From Gammaproteobacteria bacterium (GTDB lineage: Bacteria; Pseudomonadota; Gammaproteobacteria; HK1), in the NCBI GenBank assembly GCA_022824305.1, contig JAJEAD010000079.1:42049-106048 (forward strand): a stretch of 64,000 bases of DNA, written 5' to 3'. A program made the translations under genes and the position numbers. The notes beneath the pieces were generated by a model that ran no database searches, was not told the DNA's origin, and saw only the letters and a program-made list of their open reading frames with translations. Every line of letters begins with the position of its first letter. Position 1 is the stretch's first letter. Shown in pieces: positions 51,004-60,028 of the stretch.

Positions 51004-53481
51004 TCAGGAAGGGAAGGGCCTGATCATGAGGATCAGTTTCGGGAGCAGGGTGAGGGAGGCCAGCAGCGCCACCAGCATCGCCAGCCCGGTCAGCACTCCG
51101 AAGTAGATGGTGGGGAGGAAGTTCGACAGCACGAGGATGGAGAATCCGAAGATGACGGTGCACGAGGTGTAGAACACGGCCCGGCCGATGTTGGCATGGC
51201 AGAGCTCCAGCGTCTGCAGGTAGTCGCCGCGGCCGGGCAGCTCCTCCCGAAAGCGATAGATGTAGTGGATGCTGTTGTCGACCGCGATGCCGATGGTGAT
51301 CGCCGCCACGGTGATGGTCATCATGTCCAGGGGGATCCCGGCGAGGCCCATCAGGCCGAGCACGAGCCCCGCCGCGAGCAGGTTGGGCACGATGCCGACC
51401 AGGGCGAGGGTGAGAGAGCGGAAGAGCATGACGAGCATCAGCCCCACTCCCGCAAGCACCGCGCCCAGCGTCGAGATCTGCGACTGGTAGAGGCTCTGCA
51501 GCATGTTGTTGTAGAGCACGAGCAGGCCGGTGACCGACGCGTCGGCTTCCTCGAGGCCGAGCCCTTCGTCCAGATCCTGCCGAATCCGTTCCAGGAGCTC
51601 GGCCCGACGAAGGTCCGGCCGAGAGTCGAGGACCCGGGCGAATATCCGGGCCTCGTTGTTCTCGACGGAGATGTAGGGGTCGATGAGGGCGGCGCGCACC
51701 TCGTCCGGCAGGCGGCGGTAGAGCAGGGCGAGAAGGAAGCTGTCCAGCTCCCGCCCGTCGTTCAGGTTCTCGGCCACCCGCACCGCGGAGGCGAGCGACA
51801 GCACCTTGCCCACTTCGGGGAGCGAGTCGAGGTAGTCGTGCACCTCCTTGATTCGCTGGACCTTGAAGGTGGTGAACCAGTACGCGGGATCGCTGCCTAG
51901 GGCTTCGTCCTCGAACTCGTCGTCGAACCACTCCTCGTCGTCCTCGTCCTCGCCGAAGATGCGCGATTCGTCGAGATCCAGCACCACGTCGAGGGGGGTG
52001 GTGCCGCCGAGCTCCTGGTCGATCAGCCGCATGCCCTGGTAGATCTCGGTGTCCCGGCCGAAGTAGTCGATGAAGCTGTTCTCCACCTCGAGTCGTGAGA
52101 TGCCGACGAGGCAGAGCGCGGACAGGACGCCGGTTGCGAGCAGGACGAGGCCGCCGTGGCGGGTGCACAGCGCCGCGAGCGGCGCCGTGAAGGGGAACTC
52201 GCGCCGGGTGTGGACGTCTCCCGCCGCGCCCCGCCCGAGGAGCGCGAGTCCGCACGGAAAGAGGGTGAAGGAGGTGACGAAGGTCACCGCGAGGCCGATG
52301 CTCATCATCCAGCCGAAATCGATGACGGGCTTGATGCCGCTGAAGACGAGCGAGCCGAACCCGATGATGGTGGTGAGCGCGGTGTAGAGACAGGGGCGGG
52401 CCATGTAGCGCACGGTCAGCGCCACCAGCTCGAGGTGATCCAGATCCGGACGGTCGCGCCGGAGCTGCCGGTAGCGAACCGTGAGATGGATGTTCATCGA
52501 GAGGGTGATGATCAGCATCAGGGCGAGGAAGTTCGACGAGATCACCGTGACCTTCCACCCCACCATGCCGAGGAGGCCGATCATGAAGAGGCCGGCAAAG
52601 GCGCAGCAGGCGAGCGGCAGCAGCACCCAGCGCGGCCGCCGGAAGACGAATCCGAGCATTGCGACCAGGAACGCGAGCACACCGCCCCCGAACACCAGGA
52701 GGTCGTTGCGCACGAAGTCGACCATGTCGCTGGTGATCATCGGCACCCCCCCGAGGTGCAGCGTGCCGTGCTCGCGGTAGGGCGCAAGCACGGCGCGGAC
52801 CGCCGCCACGCTCGCGCTCCGTCGTTCGGTCGCGCGCCGGTGAGCGTGCCCGTAGTGCGCCCGGACCTCTTCGAGCTCCCGTTCGCCCGCGTCGTCGAGC
52901 TCGCCCCCTTCGCTCGCGGCGATGAGCACCTGGCGCCGCGCGCGGAGGGACTCGAGCTCGGGATCGTCCTTCATCGAGAGCAGCAGCGCGGTAGTGTTCG
53001 CGTCCGCGCTCAAGATCGACTCGCTGAAGACGGGGCTTCGGGTGAGCTCCTCCCTCGCCCTCGCCCGGTCCATTCCCGGTGTCTCGAGAGTGGGAATGTT
53101 CTCCGAGAGCTCGGAGACCGGCACATCGGAGCTCTCGAGCAGGGGCACGTCGAGAATGGTGGTGACGCCGTCGACGTCCTCGACCCGGGAGAGGTCGTCT
53201 CGCAGGGTCGCGAGCGTCCCCAGCGAGGCGTCGGAGAAGAGCTCCGCCTCGGGGGTGAAGGTCACCACCAGCAGGTCCTGGGTGCGGTAGCGCTTCTGCA
53301 CTTCCCGGAATCGCCGAAGGTCCGGGTCGCTCTCGAGCAGGAGCGAGTCCGCGGACGCGTCGAGCCTGAAGTCGCGGGCGTGCACCCCGACCGCGACGAG
53401 AATCACGACCAGCAGCACCAGCACGCTTCGGGGGCGGCCGAGGATGTGCCTGCGATAGAAGGCCGCGAGCGTTGCAGTCAT
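51004..53481 (-). CDS. RND/MMPL-type exporter
   Basis: 825 residues with the duplicated RND layout: one transmembrane segment (about 18-35), a periplasmic domain (35-245), a cluster of about five segments (245-430), another periplasmic domain (435-640) and a second cluster (640-820). The clusters contain SSD-like motifs (LMLIITLSMNIHLTVRYR; ITIGIAVDNSIHYIYRFREEL). No AcrAB-type adaptor or outer-membrane channel gene is adjacent, in line with the predicted-exporter (HpnN/MMPL) group that works without them and often moves lipids or hopanoids. The actual cargo is unknown. It follows the MtfA gene by 109 bp on the same strand. Confidence 0.88.
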   Translation of the reverse strand: MTATLAAFYRRHILGRPRSVLVLLVVILVAVGVHARDFRLDASADSLLLESDPDLRRFREVQKRYRTQDLLVVTFTPEAELFSDASLGTLATLRDDLSRVEDVDGVTTILDVPLLESSDVPVSELSENIPTLETPGMDRARAREELTRSPVFSESILSADANTTALLLSMKDDPELESLRARRQVLIAASEGGELDDAGERELEEVRAHYGHAHRRATERRSASVAAVRAVLAPYREHGTLHLGGVPMITSDMVDFVRNDLLVFGGGVLAFLVAMLGFVFRRPRWVLLPLACCAFAGLFMIGLLGMVGWKVTVISSNFLALMLIITLSMNIHLTVRYRQLRRDRPDLDHLELVALTVRYMARPCLYTALTTIIGFGSLVFSGIKPVIDFGWMMSIGLAVTFVTSFTLFPCGLALLGRGAAGDVHTRREFPFTAPLAALCTRHGGLVLLATGVLSALCLVGISRLEVENSFIDYFGRDTEIYQGMRLIDQELGGTTPLDVVLDLDESRIFGEDEDDEEWFDDEFEDEALGSDPAYWFTTFKVQRIKEVHDYLDSLPEVGKVLSLASAVRVAENLNDGRELDSFLLALLYRRLPDEVRAALIDPYISVENNEARIFARVLDSRPDLRRAELLERIRQDLDEGLGLEEADASVTGLLVLYNNMLQSLYQSQISTLGAVLAGVGLMLVMLFRSLTLALVGIVPNLLAAGLVLGLMGLAGIPLDMMTITVAAITIGIAVDNSIHYIYRFREELPGRGDYLQTLELCHANIGRAVFYTSCTVIFGFSILVLSNFLPTIYFGVLTGLAMLVALLASLTLLPKLILMIRPFPS

Positions 53482-53590
53482 GGAGCGGGACGGCGGCGGA
53501 GGGGTCGGTCCAGGCGCGGACCGGCCCGGATCTTGCCGGGGGCGCGCATTGGCGACAAGGGACGGCGTTGCCGGCCCCGGTCGCGCGGGC

Positions 53591-54328
53591 TCAGGGGCGG
53601 GCGATGGGTTCCTGGCGGTAGAAGCGGGCGAGCTGTTCGTAGACGCGGGGGTAGGCGTCGCGCAGGACCTCGGGGAGCGCGAAGAAGTACTCGCTTGCGA
53701 CCGAGAAGAACTCGGCGGGGCTCTCCGCCGCGTACTCGTCGATGGGCGGCGCCCGCTCCTCGTCCAGGCGGCGGCAGAGCGCTTCGTAGGCCTCGCTCCA
53801 GTCCGACGACCACCTCGCGGGGTCCATGTCCCGGTGCAGCGGGGGCATCCCGTTGGTGGTGCCGTTCAACGCGTCCAGCTTGTGCGCGAGCTCGTGGATG
53901 ATCACGTTGACCCCTTCTTCCCCGCCCCGCCGGGATGCGTCGATGTCCTCCCACGAGACGATCACCGGCCCCTCGTCCCATGCCTCGCCGATGCGCTCCT
54001 CGCACACTTCGTGCACCACTCCGTCCTCGTCCTCGTAGCTGTGCCGGACGAGGAAGCCCCCCGGGTGGACGATGAGGGAACGCCAGCCCCGGTAGTAGTC
54101 GAGATCCAGGCCCAGGATCGGGAGACAGGCCTGCGCGGCGATCTCGGCCTCCATCCACGCCTCGATCTCGAGCCCCTGCGCGCCCTCGATGGACTTCCGG
54201 CGAATGAACCTCTCCGCCAGGACCTTGAGGCGTTCGATGTCGGTCTCCGAGAGGCGGTCGAAGACCGGGAACTCCCCGATGGCTTCGCGCCAGAGCGCGT
54301 CGTCGATCGCCCGTCGCGCGAAGATCAT
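53591..54328 (-). CDS. mtfA: MtfA-family zinc-dependent peptidase
   Basis: 245 residues from ATG 54328 (MIFARRAID; an in-frame ATG at 54367 adds a non-family tail). The gluzincin motif HELAHKLD (145-152) gives two zinc ligands and the catalytic Glu; the downstream Glu ligand fits in DEYAAESPAEFFSVASEYFF. DYYRGWRSLIVHPGGF and the VSWEDID stretch are typical. In E. coli MtfA binds the glucose repressor Mlc and has aminopeptidase activity. No Mlc or PTS gene is nearby, so a role in sugar regulation is doubtful here. It is a cytosolic protein without a signal peptide. Confidence 0.9.
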   Translation of the reverse strand: MIFARRAIDDALWREAIGEFPVFDRLSETDIERLKVLAERFIRRKSIEGAQGLEIEAWMEAEIAAQACLPILGLDLDYYRGWRSLIVHPGGFLVRHSYEDEDGVVHEVCEERIGEAWDEGPVIVSWEDIDASRRGGEEGVNVIIHELAHKLDALNGTTNGMPPLHRDMDPARWSSDWSEAYEALCRRLDEERAPPIDEYAAESPAEFFSVASEYFFALPEVLRDAYPRVYEQLARFYRQEPIARP

Positions 54329-54465
54329 TCCGGAGCCCCGGGGCCGGTCCAGGCGCCGAGCCGGCACCGGTGTCGAAGGCCCGCCGGTTCGGAGCCGCGC
54401 GAGATCGGGACGATCAACCCGCCGGCGCCGCTTGCGCCCTTGCGGCGGCGCATCGCGGGGCGAGC

Positions 54466-54984
54466 TCAGCCACCGCTTTCCGGAGAGGGGGATGCCGGCG
54501 CACCCGCGTCTTCGTCGAGCCAGTAGTCGACTGCGCTCTCCTCCCGGGCGATGAACCCGTGTTTCTCCTCTTCACCGAAATACGCGCCGTACTTGCCCGA
54601 ATCCGGATAGAAGCAGACCTCGGGGAGCTGCATGCCGCTGAGCGCGAGATAGCGCAGCTCCTTCTCCGAGGTGTTGACGATCTGGTGCGCGGTGTCCGGA
54701 CCGGGAGGGGTGAGAATCGTGTCGCCGGCACGGATCGGGAGCTCGTCTCCGTCGTAGCGCAGCGTGCCTTCACCGTCGAGCACCACGAAGAGCTCTTCCT
54801 GGCCGTAATGCAGGTGATAGGGCCATGCTCTCTTTCCGGGCTCGAGCACGACGAGCGTGCACCCGATCTGCCGGGTGCCGAGCGTCGCGCCGACCCTGCC
54901 CAGCATCGCGGCAAAATGCGCCCCCTTCCCGTAGTCCTCGAGCGGGAGCTCTCCAAGGTTGACGATGGGGGCTGTTCGCTTCAT
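54466..54984 (-). CDS. Cupin-domain protein
   Basis: 172 residues from ATG 54984 (GAGGAG six bases upstream). A single double-stranded beta-helix: motif 1 is PYHLHYGQEELFVVLDGEGTLR, giving the two His and Glu metal ligands; motif 2 is PGPDTAHQIVNTSEKELRYLAL with the third His. After the cupin core an acidic tail (about 130-172, AYFGEEEKHGF, then YWLDEDAGAP) resembles those of cupins acting on sugars or as regulators. Substrate unknown. It is transcribed on the same strand as, and 45 bp downstream of, the GFA gene. Confidence 0.87.
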   Translation of the reverse strand: MKRTAPIVNLGELPLEDYGKGAHFAAMLGRVGATLGTRQIGCTLVVLEPGKRAWPYHLHYGQEELFVVLDGEGTLRYDGDELPIRAGDTILTPPGPDTAHQIVNTSEKELRYLALSGMQLPEVCFYPDSGKYGAYFGEEEKHGFIAREESAVDYWLDEDAGAPASPSPESGG

Positions 54985-55029
54985 GGCGGGCTCCTCTTCG
55001 CTCGGCGGCGGCCGGGGTCGCACCCCGCT

Positions 55030-55419
55030 TCAGTTCGGAAAGCTCTCCGCTCTTCCCTTCGGGTAGTAGCGCTCCCAGTTCCGGCCATCGAAAGGCCGGC
55101 GGACGACGCTGCGGACCGTGCCCTCGTCGACGCAGCGGTAGTTCACGCTCACCCCGTCCGGATGCGAGCGGGGCACGTAGAAGGACTTCACTCCGCAGTG
55201 CCGGCAGAAGTAGTGGCGGGCGGTGCCGGTGTTGAAGCTGTACTCGCTCAGGTGCGCTTCACCGCGGAGGAGCCGGAAGCGGTCCCGGGGCACGATGACC
55301 CCGAGGAAACCCGACTTGCGGCATACCGAGCAGTTGCACTCCGAGACCACGAGCTCCGCTTCGGCTTCGAACTCGTAGCGCACGGCTCCGCAATGACAGC
55401 CTCCCCGGTGGATGATCAC
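55030..55419 (-). CDS. GFA-family (glutathione-dependent formaldehyde-activating-like) protein
   Basis: 129 residues, starting at GTG 55419. The zinc cysteines are all present: Cys8 and Cys10 (GCHCG), Cys28, Cys30 and Cys33 (ECNCSVC), and Cys72 and Cys75 (CRHCG). Family members bind glutathione-linked substrates; formaldehyde activation is proven for few, and most are uncharacterised. A one-carbon role would fit the demethylation theme of the window but is only a guess. The start overlaps the stop of the truncated dehydrogenase remnant (GTGA), as though once part of one operon. Confidence 0.9.
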   Translation of the reverse strand: MIIHRGGCHCGAVRYEFEAEAELVVSECNCSVCRKSGFLGVIVPRDRFRLLRGEAHLSEYSFNTGTARHYFCRHCGVKSFYVPRSHPDGVSVNYRCVDEGTVRSVVRRPFDGRNWERYYPKGRAESFPN

Positions 55420-55595
55420 GTCTCTCTCCCCGATTCGTTCAGAACTGGTCTCGTCCCGGAGCGAAGCGTAGCGGCGGCGAGCGCGTCGGGGTCGATGTCA
55501 TGGCCGGGAAAGTCGCGCTCCCTGCGCAGCCGGTTGGTGGCCATGGGGCGACCCATGCGCCCGCCGAGGCCGATGAATGCCGCGCTTTCCGCCAT
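55416..55595 (-). pseudogene. N-terminal remnant of a beta-hydroxyacid dehydrogenase
   Basis: 59 codons from ATG 55595 read FIGLGGRMGRPMATNRL, then HDIDPDALAAA. This is the NAD(P)-binding start of a 6-phosphogluconate/3-hydroxyisobutyrate-type dehydrogenase (family pattern GLG-MG-PMA). One extra Gly splits the GLGxMG motif, the second strand is disturbed (RERDFPGHD), and the frame stops after 59 residues where about 290 are expected. It overlaps the GFA start by four bases (GTGA). It is most likely a decayed, truncated gene whose ribosome binding still feeds GFA translation; a short functional peptide cannot be excluded. Confidence 0.6.
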
Positions 55596-55865
55596 GTCCG
55601 TCCCCCCGGCGCCGCCCCTGCCGGCGACCGCGTCCTCGGCCGGCATTCTACGTTCGTTTGCGCGCCCGGTTACGACATCTCCGCCCTGGATCGGGGCCGG
55701 AGAAGAGGTCGGCCCGGTGACGGCCGTCCCTCCCCCCGGCGCTTGCCTCCGAGCCGGGAGGTGGAGACGGGCAGGCGTTTCGGCTCGCGGCGAGGGAGGG
55801 CCCCTATAATCGAGGCGTTCCGATTCCGACAATCCCGGCCATCCGGCCCCAGGAGTGACCATCAG

Positions 55866-56624
55866 ATGAATTCCCCCGACGCAGCATCCGGCACACGGTG
55901 GCGATCCCTCAACGACCGCCTCGTTGCGGTTCTCAAGCCCTTCGCGGCTCCGGTCGCGATCTCCTTCCACGCTCCGGGCGAGGACCCGCCCGCCGCCCGC
56001 ATCGAGGGCGAAGACGCGGAAGCGAACGAGCACGGGCGCACGGGACGGGTGCCGGCGGGCTGCGTCTTCTGGATACGCGGGGCGAGCGACACCTTCGCCA
56101 CCGTCGCCGCCGACCACGCCAACTGCAGCGTGGGCTGCTACACGCACGGGTTCCTGAGCCTGGAAGAGGCGGCCGCCAGGGATGACGTCGAGGCCGTCCT
56201 CGCCGCAGGCTGGGTCGACGAGCAGGCGGTGATGAGCCTGCCCCACGTGGCCGAGAGGCCCGGCGCGGTCGTCTACGGGCCGCTTGCCGAGAGCCCGGCG
56301 CCGCCGGACGTGGTGCTGCTCAGGATCAACGGACTCTCCCTGATGACCCTGAAGGATGCCTTTCCGGACATGCCGATCGAGGGCAAGCCGCAGTGTCACG
56401 TGGTGGCCATGGCGAAGGAGCAGGGCGCCGTCGCGGCCAGCGTGGGCTGTGCGCTCAGCCGAGCGCGCACCGGAATGCGCTCCGAGGAGATGACCTGCGT
56501 AATCCCCGGCGCAAGTCTGGCGGAAGTGATCGAGAAGCTCGAAGCGACCGCCGCGCTGGACCGGGCGATGGCGAGATACGCCTCGGCCGACGCGAAGCGC
56601 TTCGCGGGAAACGGGGGCGCCTGA
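55866..56624 (+). CDS. DUF169 family protein
   Basis: 252 residues from ATG 55866; AGGAG lies ten bases upstream. The family pattern is visible: L---LKPFAAPVAISFHAPGEDPP, CVFWIRGA-DTFATVAADHANCSVGCYTHGF (with cysteines that could bind a metal or cluster), ADVVLLRINGLSLMTLKDA-type central part and QCHVVAMAKEQGAVAASVGCALSRARTGM near the end. DUF169 proteins are widespread in archaea and bacteria, without a settled biochemical role. It is divergent from the GFA/dehydrogenase remnant region and ends convergent with the barrel protein gene. Confidence 0.87.
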   Translation: MNSPDAASGTRWRSLNDRLVAVLKPFAAPVAISFHAPGEDPPAARIEGEDAEANEHGRTGRVPAGCVFWIRGASDTFATVAADHANCSVGCYTHGFLSLEEAAARDDVEAVLAAGWVDEQAVMSLPHVAERPGAVVYGPLAESPAPPDVVLLRINGLSLMTLKDAFPDMPIEGKPQCHVVAMAKEQGAVAASVGCALSRARTGMRSEEMTCVIPGASLAEVIEKLEATAALDRAMARYASADAKRFAGNGGA

Positions 56625-56704
56625 ACGCACATCCCGGTCCGACGGCCCGCGCCTTCGGGCGAAACGCTCGGCGGGAGCGCCGCGCCGGCGGTGGCTTCCC
56701 CGCA

Positions 56705-56737
56705 TTCCGCCTGGCGCTTGAACGGGGCCAGGCGGAG
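56705..56737. terminator. Stem-loop between convergent genes
   Basis: TTCCGCCTGGC (56705-56715) pairs with GCCAGGCGGAG (56727-56737) around an 11-base loop. It sits between the convergent DUF169 and barrel genes and could end both transcripts. No T tract is present on either side. Confidence 0.45.
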
Positions 56738-56765
56738 CGTTCCGGGCGCGCAAGCCGCGCCCCGG

Positions 56766-57971
56766 TCACGAATCGAGAGACAGCCTCGCGCTCAGGAAGA
56801 GGGTTCTCCCCGCGCCGGGACTCAGCTCGTCGGTCCCGAGCGCCGTGGAATCGGTCAACGATCTGCCGTTGCGCAGGTTGAGAACGCCTCCCACCAGGTC
56901 CACTCCGCGAAGACCGAACGCGTCGCGCTTCCGGAAGGTGATGTCATGGCGAATCCACGCGGCGAAGCGGGTGTCTTGCAGGTTGTCCCAGAATCCCGGA
57001 ACGGTACGGACCTTCCACCTGGCGCTGAATCCGCTCCGGCCCGCCCGGAGCGACGCCTGGACGTGGTTGCGGGGGAGGTCTCCCCACTGCGACTCGCCGG
57101 CCACCCGGTCTTCGCGTCCGGTCAGATGCAGCCAGCGGGTGTCGAGAGCGAAATCCGCCCCGTGCGATCTCCATCCGGTGCGGGCGTGAACGTCGATTCC
57201 CGCAAGCTCGGATTCGCCGAAGTCGGCGGCATGACCCGCCAGCCGGGCGACGATGTCCCTCCCGCGCCGCACGAGGGCGCCGGGCACCGGCGTTTCCCAC
57301 GCCTCGAGGTCGAGCGCGGAGCGTCCGGTCGGACTCGCCGCTGATTCGGAAGGATCGACCCGGAACCAGTCGAGACTCACGAAGAGGGGGCCCGCGCGCG
57401 TGGCCGCGCCGACGCGGAAGGTTCCGGCATCACGGGGACGGAGCGTCGAAGCGTCGCCGCCCGCATGTTCCGCCCGAAACCCGTCGCAGCGATTCGGGCC
57501 GCCGACATGGGGGCGCGAATCGCAAGCTCCGAGGCCGCCGATCGTTCCGGCGGCATGCGGCGCAGTCCGCCCGGATGCGAGCACTTCTCCCTGCCAGGAC
57601 GCGCGCAGGATCAGGGATTCGTTCAGTCGGTAGCGGCTCGTGACCCGATGGGAAAGCGTCGATGCCGCCTCGTCGCCGCGGCCGCCCGCGAGGATTACTT
57701 CCCAGTCGGGGTGCAGGGGCAGGGCCACCCCCTCGAGCGCGCCGAAGTGAGTGCCCCCCTCGAAGCCGCCCGGAGGCCACGCCCCGATGCTCCCTCCGCC
57801 GGACAGCGGGTCGGCGCCGAACCCGAGCCACGTGTCCGCAGCGATGCTGCCCGACGCAAGCGCCAGCGCGCATCCCGGGAGCGCGAGCACCGCGAAGGTC
57901 CGGCGAAGCGCAAGAGCGGGGCACGCCGGCAGCTTCCGACGGGAGTCCGGAGAGAGCCGACGGACCTTCAC
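56766..57971 (-). CDS. TonB-receptor-like outer-membrane barrel protein without plug
   Basis: 401 residues from GTG 57971, with a very strong ribosome-binding site (AAGGAGGA) eight bases upstream. A signal peptide spans about residues 22-45 (FAVLALPGCALALASGSIA-A). The rest is alternating amphipathic strands ending in GLRGVDLVGGVLNLRNGRSLTDS, then GAGRTLFLSARLSLDS; this C-terminus closely resembles that of TonB-dependent receptors. There is no plug domain or TonB box, and the length is half that expected. It may be a truncated receptor that became a small pore, or a decayed gene; the intact start region favours use. Unlike most barrels it does not end in an aromatic residue. Ligand unknown. 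Confidence 0.65.
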   Translation of the reverse strand: MKVRRLSPDSRRKLPACPALALRRTFAVLALPGCALALASGSIAADTWLGFGADPLSGGGSIGAWPPGGFEGGTHFGALEGVALPLHPDWEVILAGGRGDEAASTLSHRVTSRYRLNESLILRASWQGEVLASGRTAPHAAGTIGGLGACDSRPHVGGPNRCDGFRAEHAGGDASTLRPRDAGTFRVGAATRAGPLFVSLDWFRVDPSESAASPTGRSALDLEAWETPVPGALVRRGRDIVARLAGHAADFGESELAGIDVHARTGWRSHGADFALDTRWLHLTGREDRVAGESQWGDLPRNHVQASLRAGRSGFSARWKVRTVPGFWDNLQDTRFAAWIRHDITFRKRDAFGLRGVDLVGGVLNLRNGRSLTDSTALGTDELSPGAGRTLFLSARLSLDS

Positions 57972-58148
57972 CCGCCATTCCTCCTTCCCTGGGTATTTTC
58001 GCCAAGCGGCATTCTAACCCGGTCGCCGCCGCGCGCAATCGCGTCGGGCGGGGAACCTGCTCGGCCGGGCCTCCGCTCCGGGCGAAAGCCTTCGCTTTCC
58101 CTCACCGGCGGGCTTCGTGCTTCGCCGGGCGTCGCTCCCCGGCCGCGC

Positions 58149-58769
58149 CTACCTGCGCCGCGCGGCGTCCCCGCCCACGTCCTCTCCCCAGCGCCGGGTG
58201 ACGCCCGCCTCCAGGCCGAAGAGGTCCAGCGCGCGGCCAAGGGACTGATCGATAATCTGCTCCACCGTCGCCGGGCGCGCGTAGAAGGCGGGGACCGGCG
58301 GCATCACCACCGCCCCCATCTCCGACAGCGCGAGCATCGTGCGCAGGTGCCCGGTGTGCAAGGGGGTCTCCCTCACGAGGAGCACGAGGCGCCGGCGCTC
58401 CTTCAGAACGACGTCGGCGGCGCGGGTGAGCAGCGTCGAAGTCACCCCGCTCGCGATCTCCGACATGGTCCGCACCGAGCACGGCGCGACGATCATTCCA
58501 AGCGTCCTGAACGAGCCCGAAGAGATGGAGGCGCCGACGTCCCCGATGGGGTGGCAGCGCGATGCGAGCTTCTTGATCCCGGCCGGCTTGCGGGCGGTCT
58601 CGTAGCTGATCGTCATCTCCGCCGCCCGCGACATCACGAGGTGCGTGTCTATCGGCATCCCGGCCAGGATCTCCAGGAGTCGAATCCCGTAGATGACCCC
58701 CGAGGCGCCGCTCATCCCCACCACGAGGCGTTGCGAGGAGGGGTCTGCGGTGGAGGCCGAGTCGTTCAT
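58149..58769 (-). CDS. ubiX: UbiX-type flavin prenyltransferase
   Basis: 206 residues. Makes prenylated FMN, the cofactor of UbiD-type decarboxylases, used in ubiquinone synthesis and in some catabolic decarboxylations. The Rossmann-like flavodoxin fold is clear: VVGMSGASGVIYGIRLLEIL (16-35), MIVAPCSVRTMSEIASGVTSTLLTRAADVVLKERR (about 91-125) with the Ser-Met-Ile contacts, and LVLLVRETPLHTGHLRTMLAL with the conserved Arg-Glu. No UbiD gene is next to it. It supports a ubiquinone-using proteobacterium. Confidence 0.95.
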   Translation of the reverse strand: MNDSASTADPSSQRLVVGMSGASGVIYGIRLLEILAGMPIDTHLVMSRAAEMTISYETARKPAGIKKLASRCHPIGDVGASISSGSFRTLGMIVAPCSVRTMSEIASGVTSTLLTRAADVVLKERRRLVLLVRETPLHTGHLRTMLALSEMGAVVMPPVPAFYARPATVEQIIDQSLGRALDLFGLEAGVTRRWGEDVGGDAARRR

Positions 58770-58960
58770 CCGGGGTGGCGCTCGCCGGCGGGCGGGAGAT
58801 CGCGGGGAGCGTACTCCTAAGGTGGAACCGTCGCCAGACGGAAAGGCAGGGGACGGCGGGGCCGGTCGAGCGCCCGTCCGGCGCTACGGACCGAAGAAGC
58901 GACCCGGTATCATTGGGGTTCACGTCGCCCCATGCGGCCCCGTTGCCGCCCGGCCGGAGC

Positions 58961-59413
58961 ATGGCAAAGAGAGTCCGATCCACACCCCCCGAGCGGCCCA
59001 GCGGCCCGATGCCCTGGCAGGACTTCGTGCTCGGCTTCGAGGTCGCGAGCGAAGCGCTCGCGTCTCTCGACGAACCGGTGGTGAAGCCGCCCTTCGTGCA
59101 CCCCGTGCAGGCGCCGGGGCGCCGCGATCCCTTTCTGTGGGTCTCGATGGCGGTGGCGCGGCACTTCGGCCGCGATTACCCGCACCTTTCCAACTTCCAG
59201 CACCGCTTCTGGGCCCTGATGCAGTTGCTCGACGGCGGCTTCGTGGACGAGTGGGTGGTGCCCGGCGACGAGGCGAGTCCGCGCCGTCTGCATCCGGCCC
59301 TCCTGCTGGCCGCGGCGGAGGTGCGGCTCACTCGCAACTCCAAGTTCCCGTCACGCCGATTCGCGGCGCGGGTCGCGGAGATCATCCGCACCGAAGGGGG
59401 CGGCGCCCGGTGA
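58961..59413 (+). CDS. Conserved hypothetical protein (150 aa)
   Basis: 150 residues from ATG 58961. I do not recognise a family. Features: a basic N-terminus (MAKRVRSTPPERPSG), a helix-rich core with FVLGFEVASEALASLDEP and PFLWVSMAVARHFG, a His/Trp-containing stretch (FQHRFWALMQLLDGGFVDEWV) and a basic C-terminus. There is no signal peptide or clear transmembrane segment, so it should be cytosolic. It follows ubiX divergently by 191 bp and is followed by the GNAT gene after 111 bp. That gap contains only a short frame starting GTGAAGGTC at 59410 that I cannot support. Confidence 0.55.
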   Translation: MAKRVRSTPPERPSGPMPWQDFVLGFEVASEALASLDEPVVKPPFVHPVQAPGRRDPFLWVSMAVARHFGRDYPHLSNFQHRFWALMQLLDGGFVDEWVVPGDEASPRRLHPALLLAAAEVRLTRNSKFPSRRFAARVAEIIRTEGGGAR

Positions 59414-59524
59414 AGGTCCTCTTCCTGCCGCCCGCCGACTCCTCGTGGCCCCGAGCCTCCCGGGGCGTCTCCCGCGCTGCCCCGGCGTGACGGTCTCCCG
59501 AGCCCGGCCCTGCTCCCCCGCGGG

Positions 59525-60028
59525 ATGTCCATGTCCTTCGCGGCGAGAGTGACCGGTCCGGAAGACGCCCGCGCCGTCGGCGAGCTGCTGCGCGCTTCCT
59601 ATCCGGTGCTGATGCGCGCCGCCTACGGAGAGGCGCTGTCCGCGGTGATCGAGATCATCACCCGGCCGAATCCCGCGTTGCTCGAGTCCGGGACCTTCTA
59701 CGCGGCGGAGAGCGGGGAGGGTCAAATGGTCGGAATCGGTGGCTGGAGCCGCGAACGCCCGGGCGACGCCAGGATGGAGCCGGGGCTCGCCCACCTTCGG
59801 CACTTCGCCACTCATCCCGACTGGTGTCGCCGGGGAGTCGGGCGCCTCATCTACGAGGTCTGCGAGACGCGCGCGCGGGAATCGGGCATCGGGGTGCTGG
59901 AGTGCTGCTCGAGCCTCAACGGGGAAGCCTTCTACGCGGCGCTGGGCTTCGAGCCCTTCGAGCGCATCGACGTGCCGATGGGAGAAGGGCGCTCTCTGGC
60001 CGGGGTCCTGATGCGTCGCCGAATCTGA
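59525..60028 (+). CDS. GNAT-family N-acetyltransferase
   Basis: 167 residues. Acetyl-CoA-dependent fold: an N-terminal strand-helix (ARVTGPEDARAVGELLRASYP), YAAESGEGQMVGIGGWS (strand 4), and the acetyl-CoA pyrophosphate loop HPDWCRRGVGRLIYEVCETRARESGI (motif A, Q/R-x-x-G-x-G type), then GFEPFERIDVPM at the end. Small-molecule or peptide substrates are possible and none can be named. ATG 59525 and ATG 59531 are both possible starts. It may be cotranscribed with the DddP-like gene, 77 bp downstream. Confidence 0.88.
   Translation: MSMSFAARVTGPEDARAVGELLRASYPVLMRAAYGEALSAVIEIITRPNPALLESGTFYAAESGEGQMVGIGGWSRERPGDARMEPGLAHLRHFATHPDWCRRGVGRLIYEVCETRARESGIGVLECCSSLNGEAFYAALGFEPFERIDVPMGEGRSLAGVLMRRRI

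Noticed and set aside
50207..52558. Upstream extension of the CaiB gene to 1185 codons
   Set aside because: The added part is out of frame with the real isomerase and RND genes and is Arg/Pro-rich noise.
59410..59490. Short frame (GTG 59410, 26 codons) beginning VKVLFLPPADSS
   Set aside because: The start resembles the opening of some enzymes, but it stops after 26 residues with nothing recognisable; too little to call a gene or remnant.
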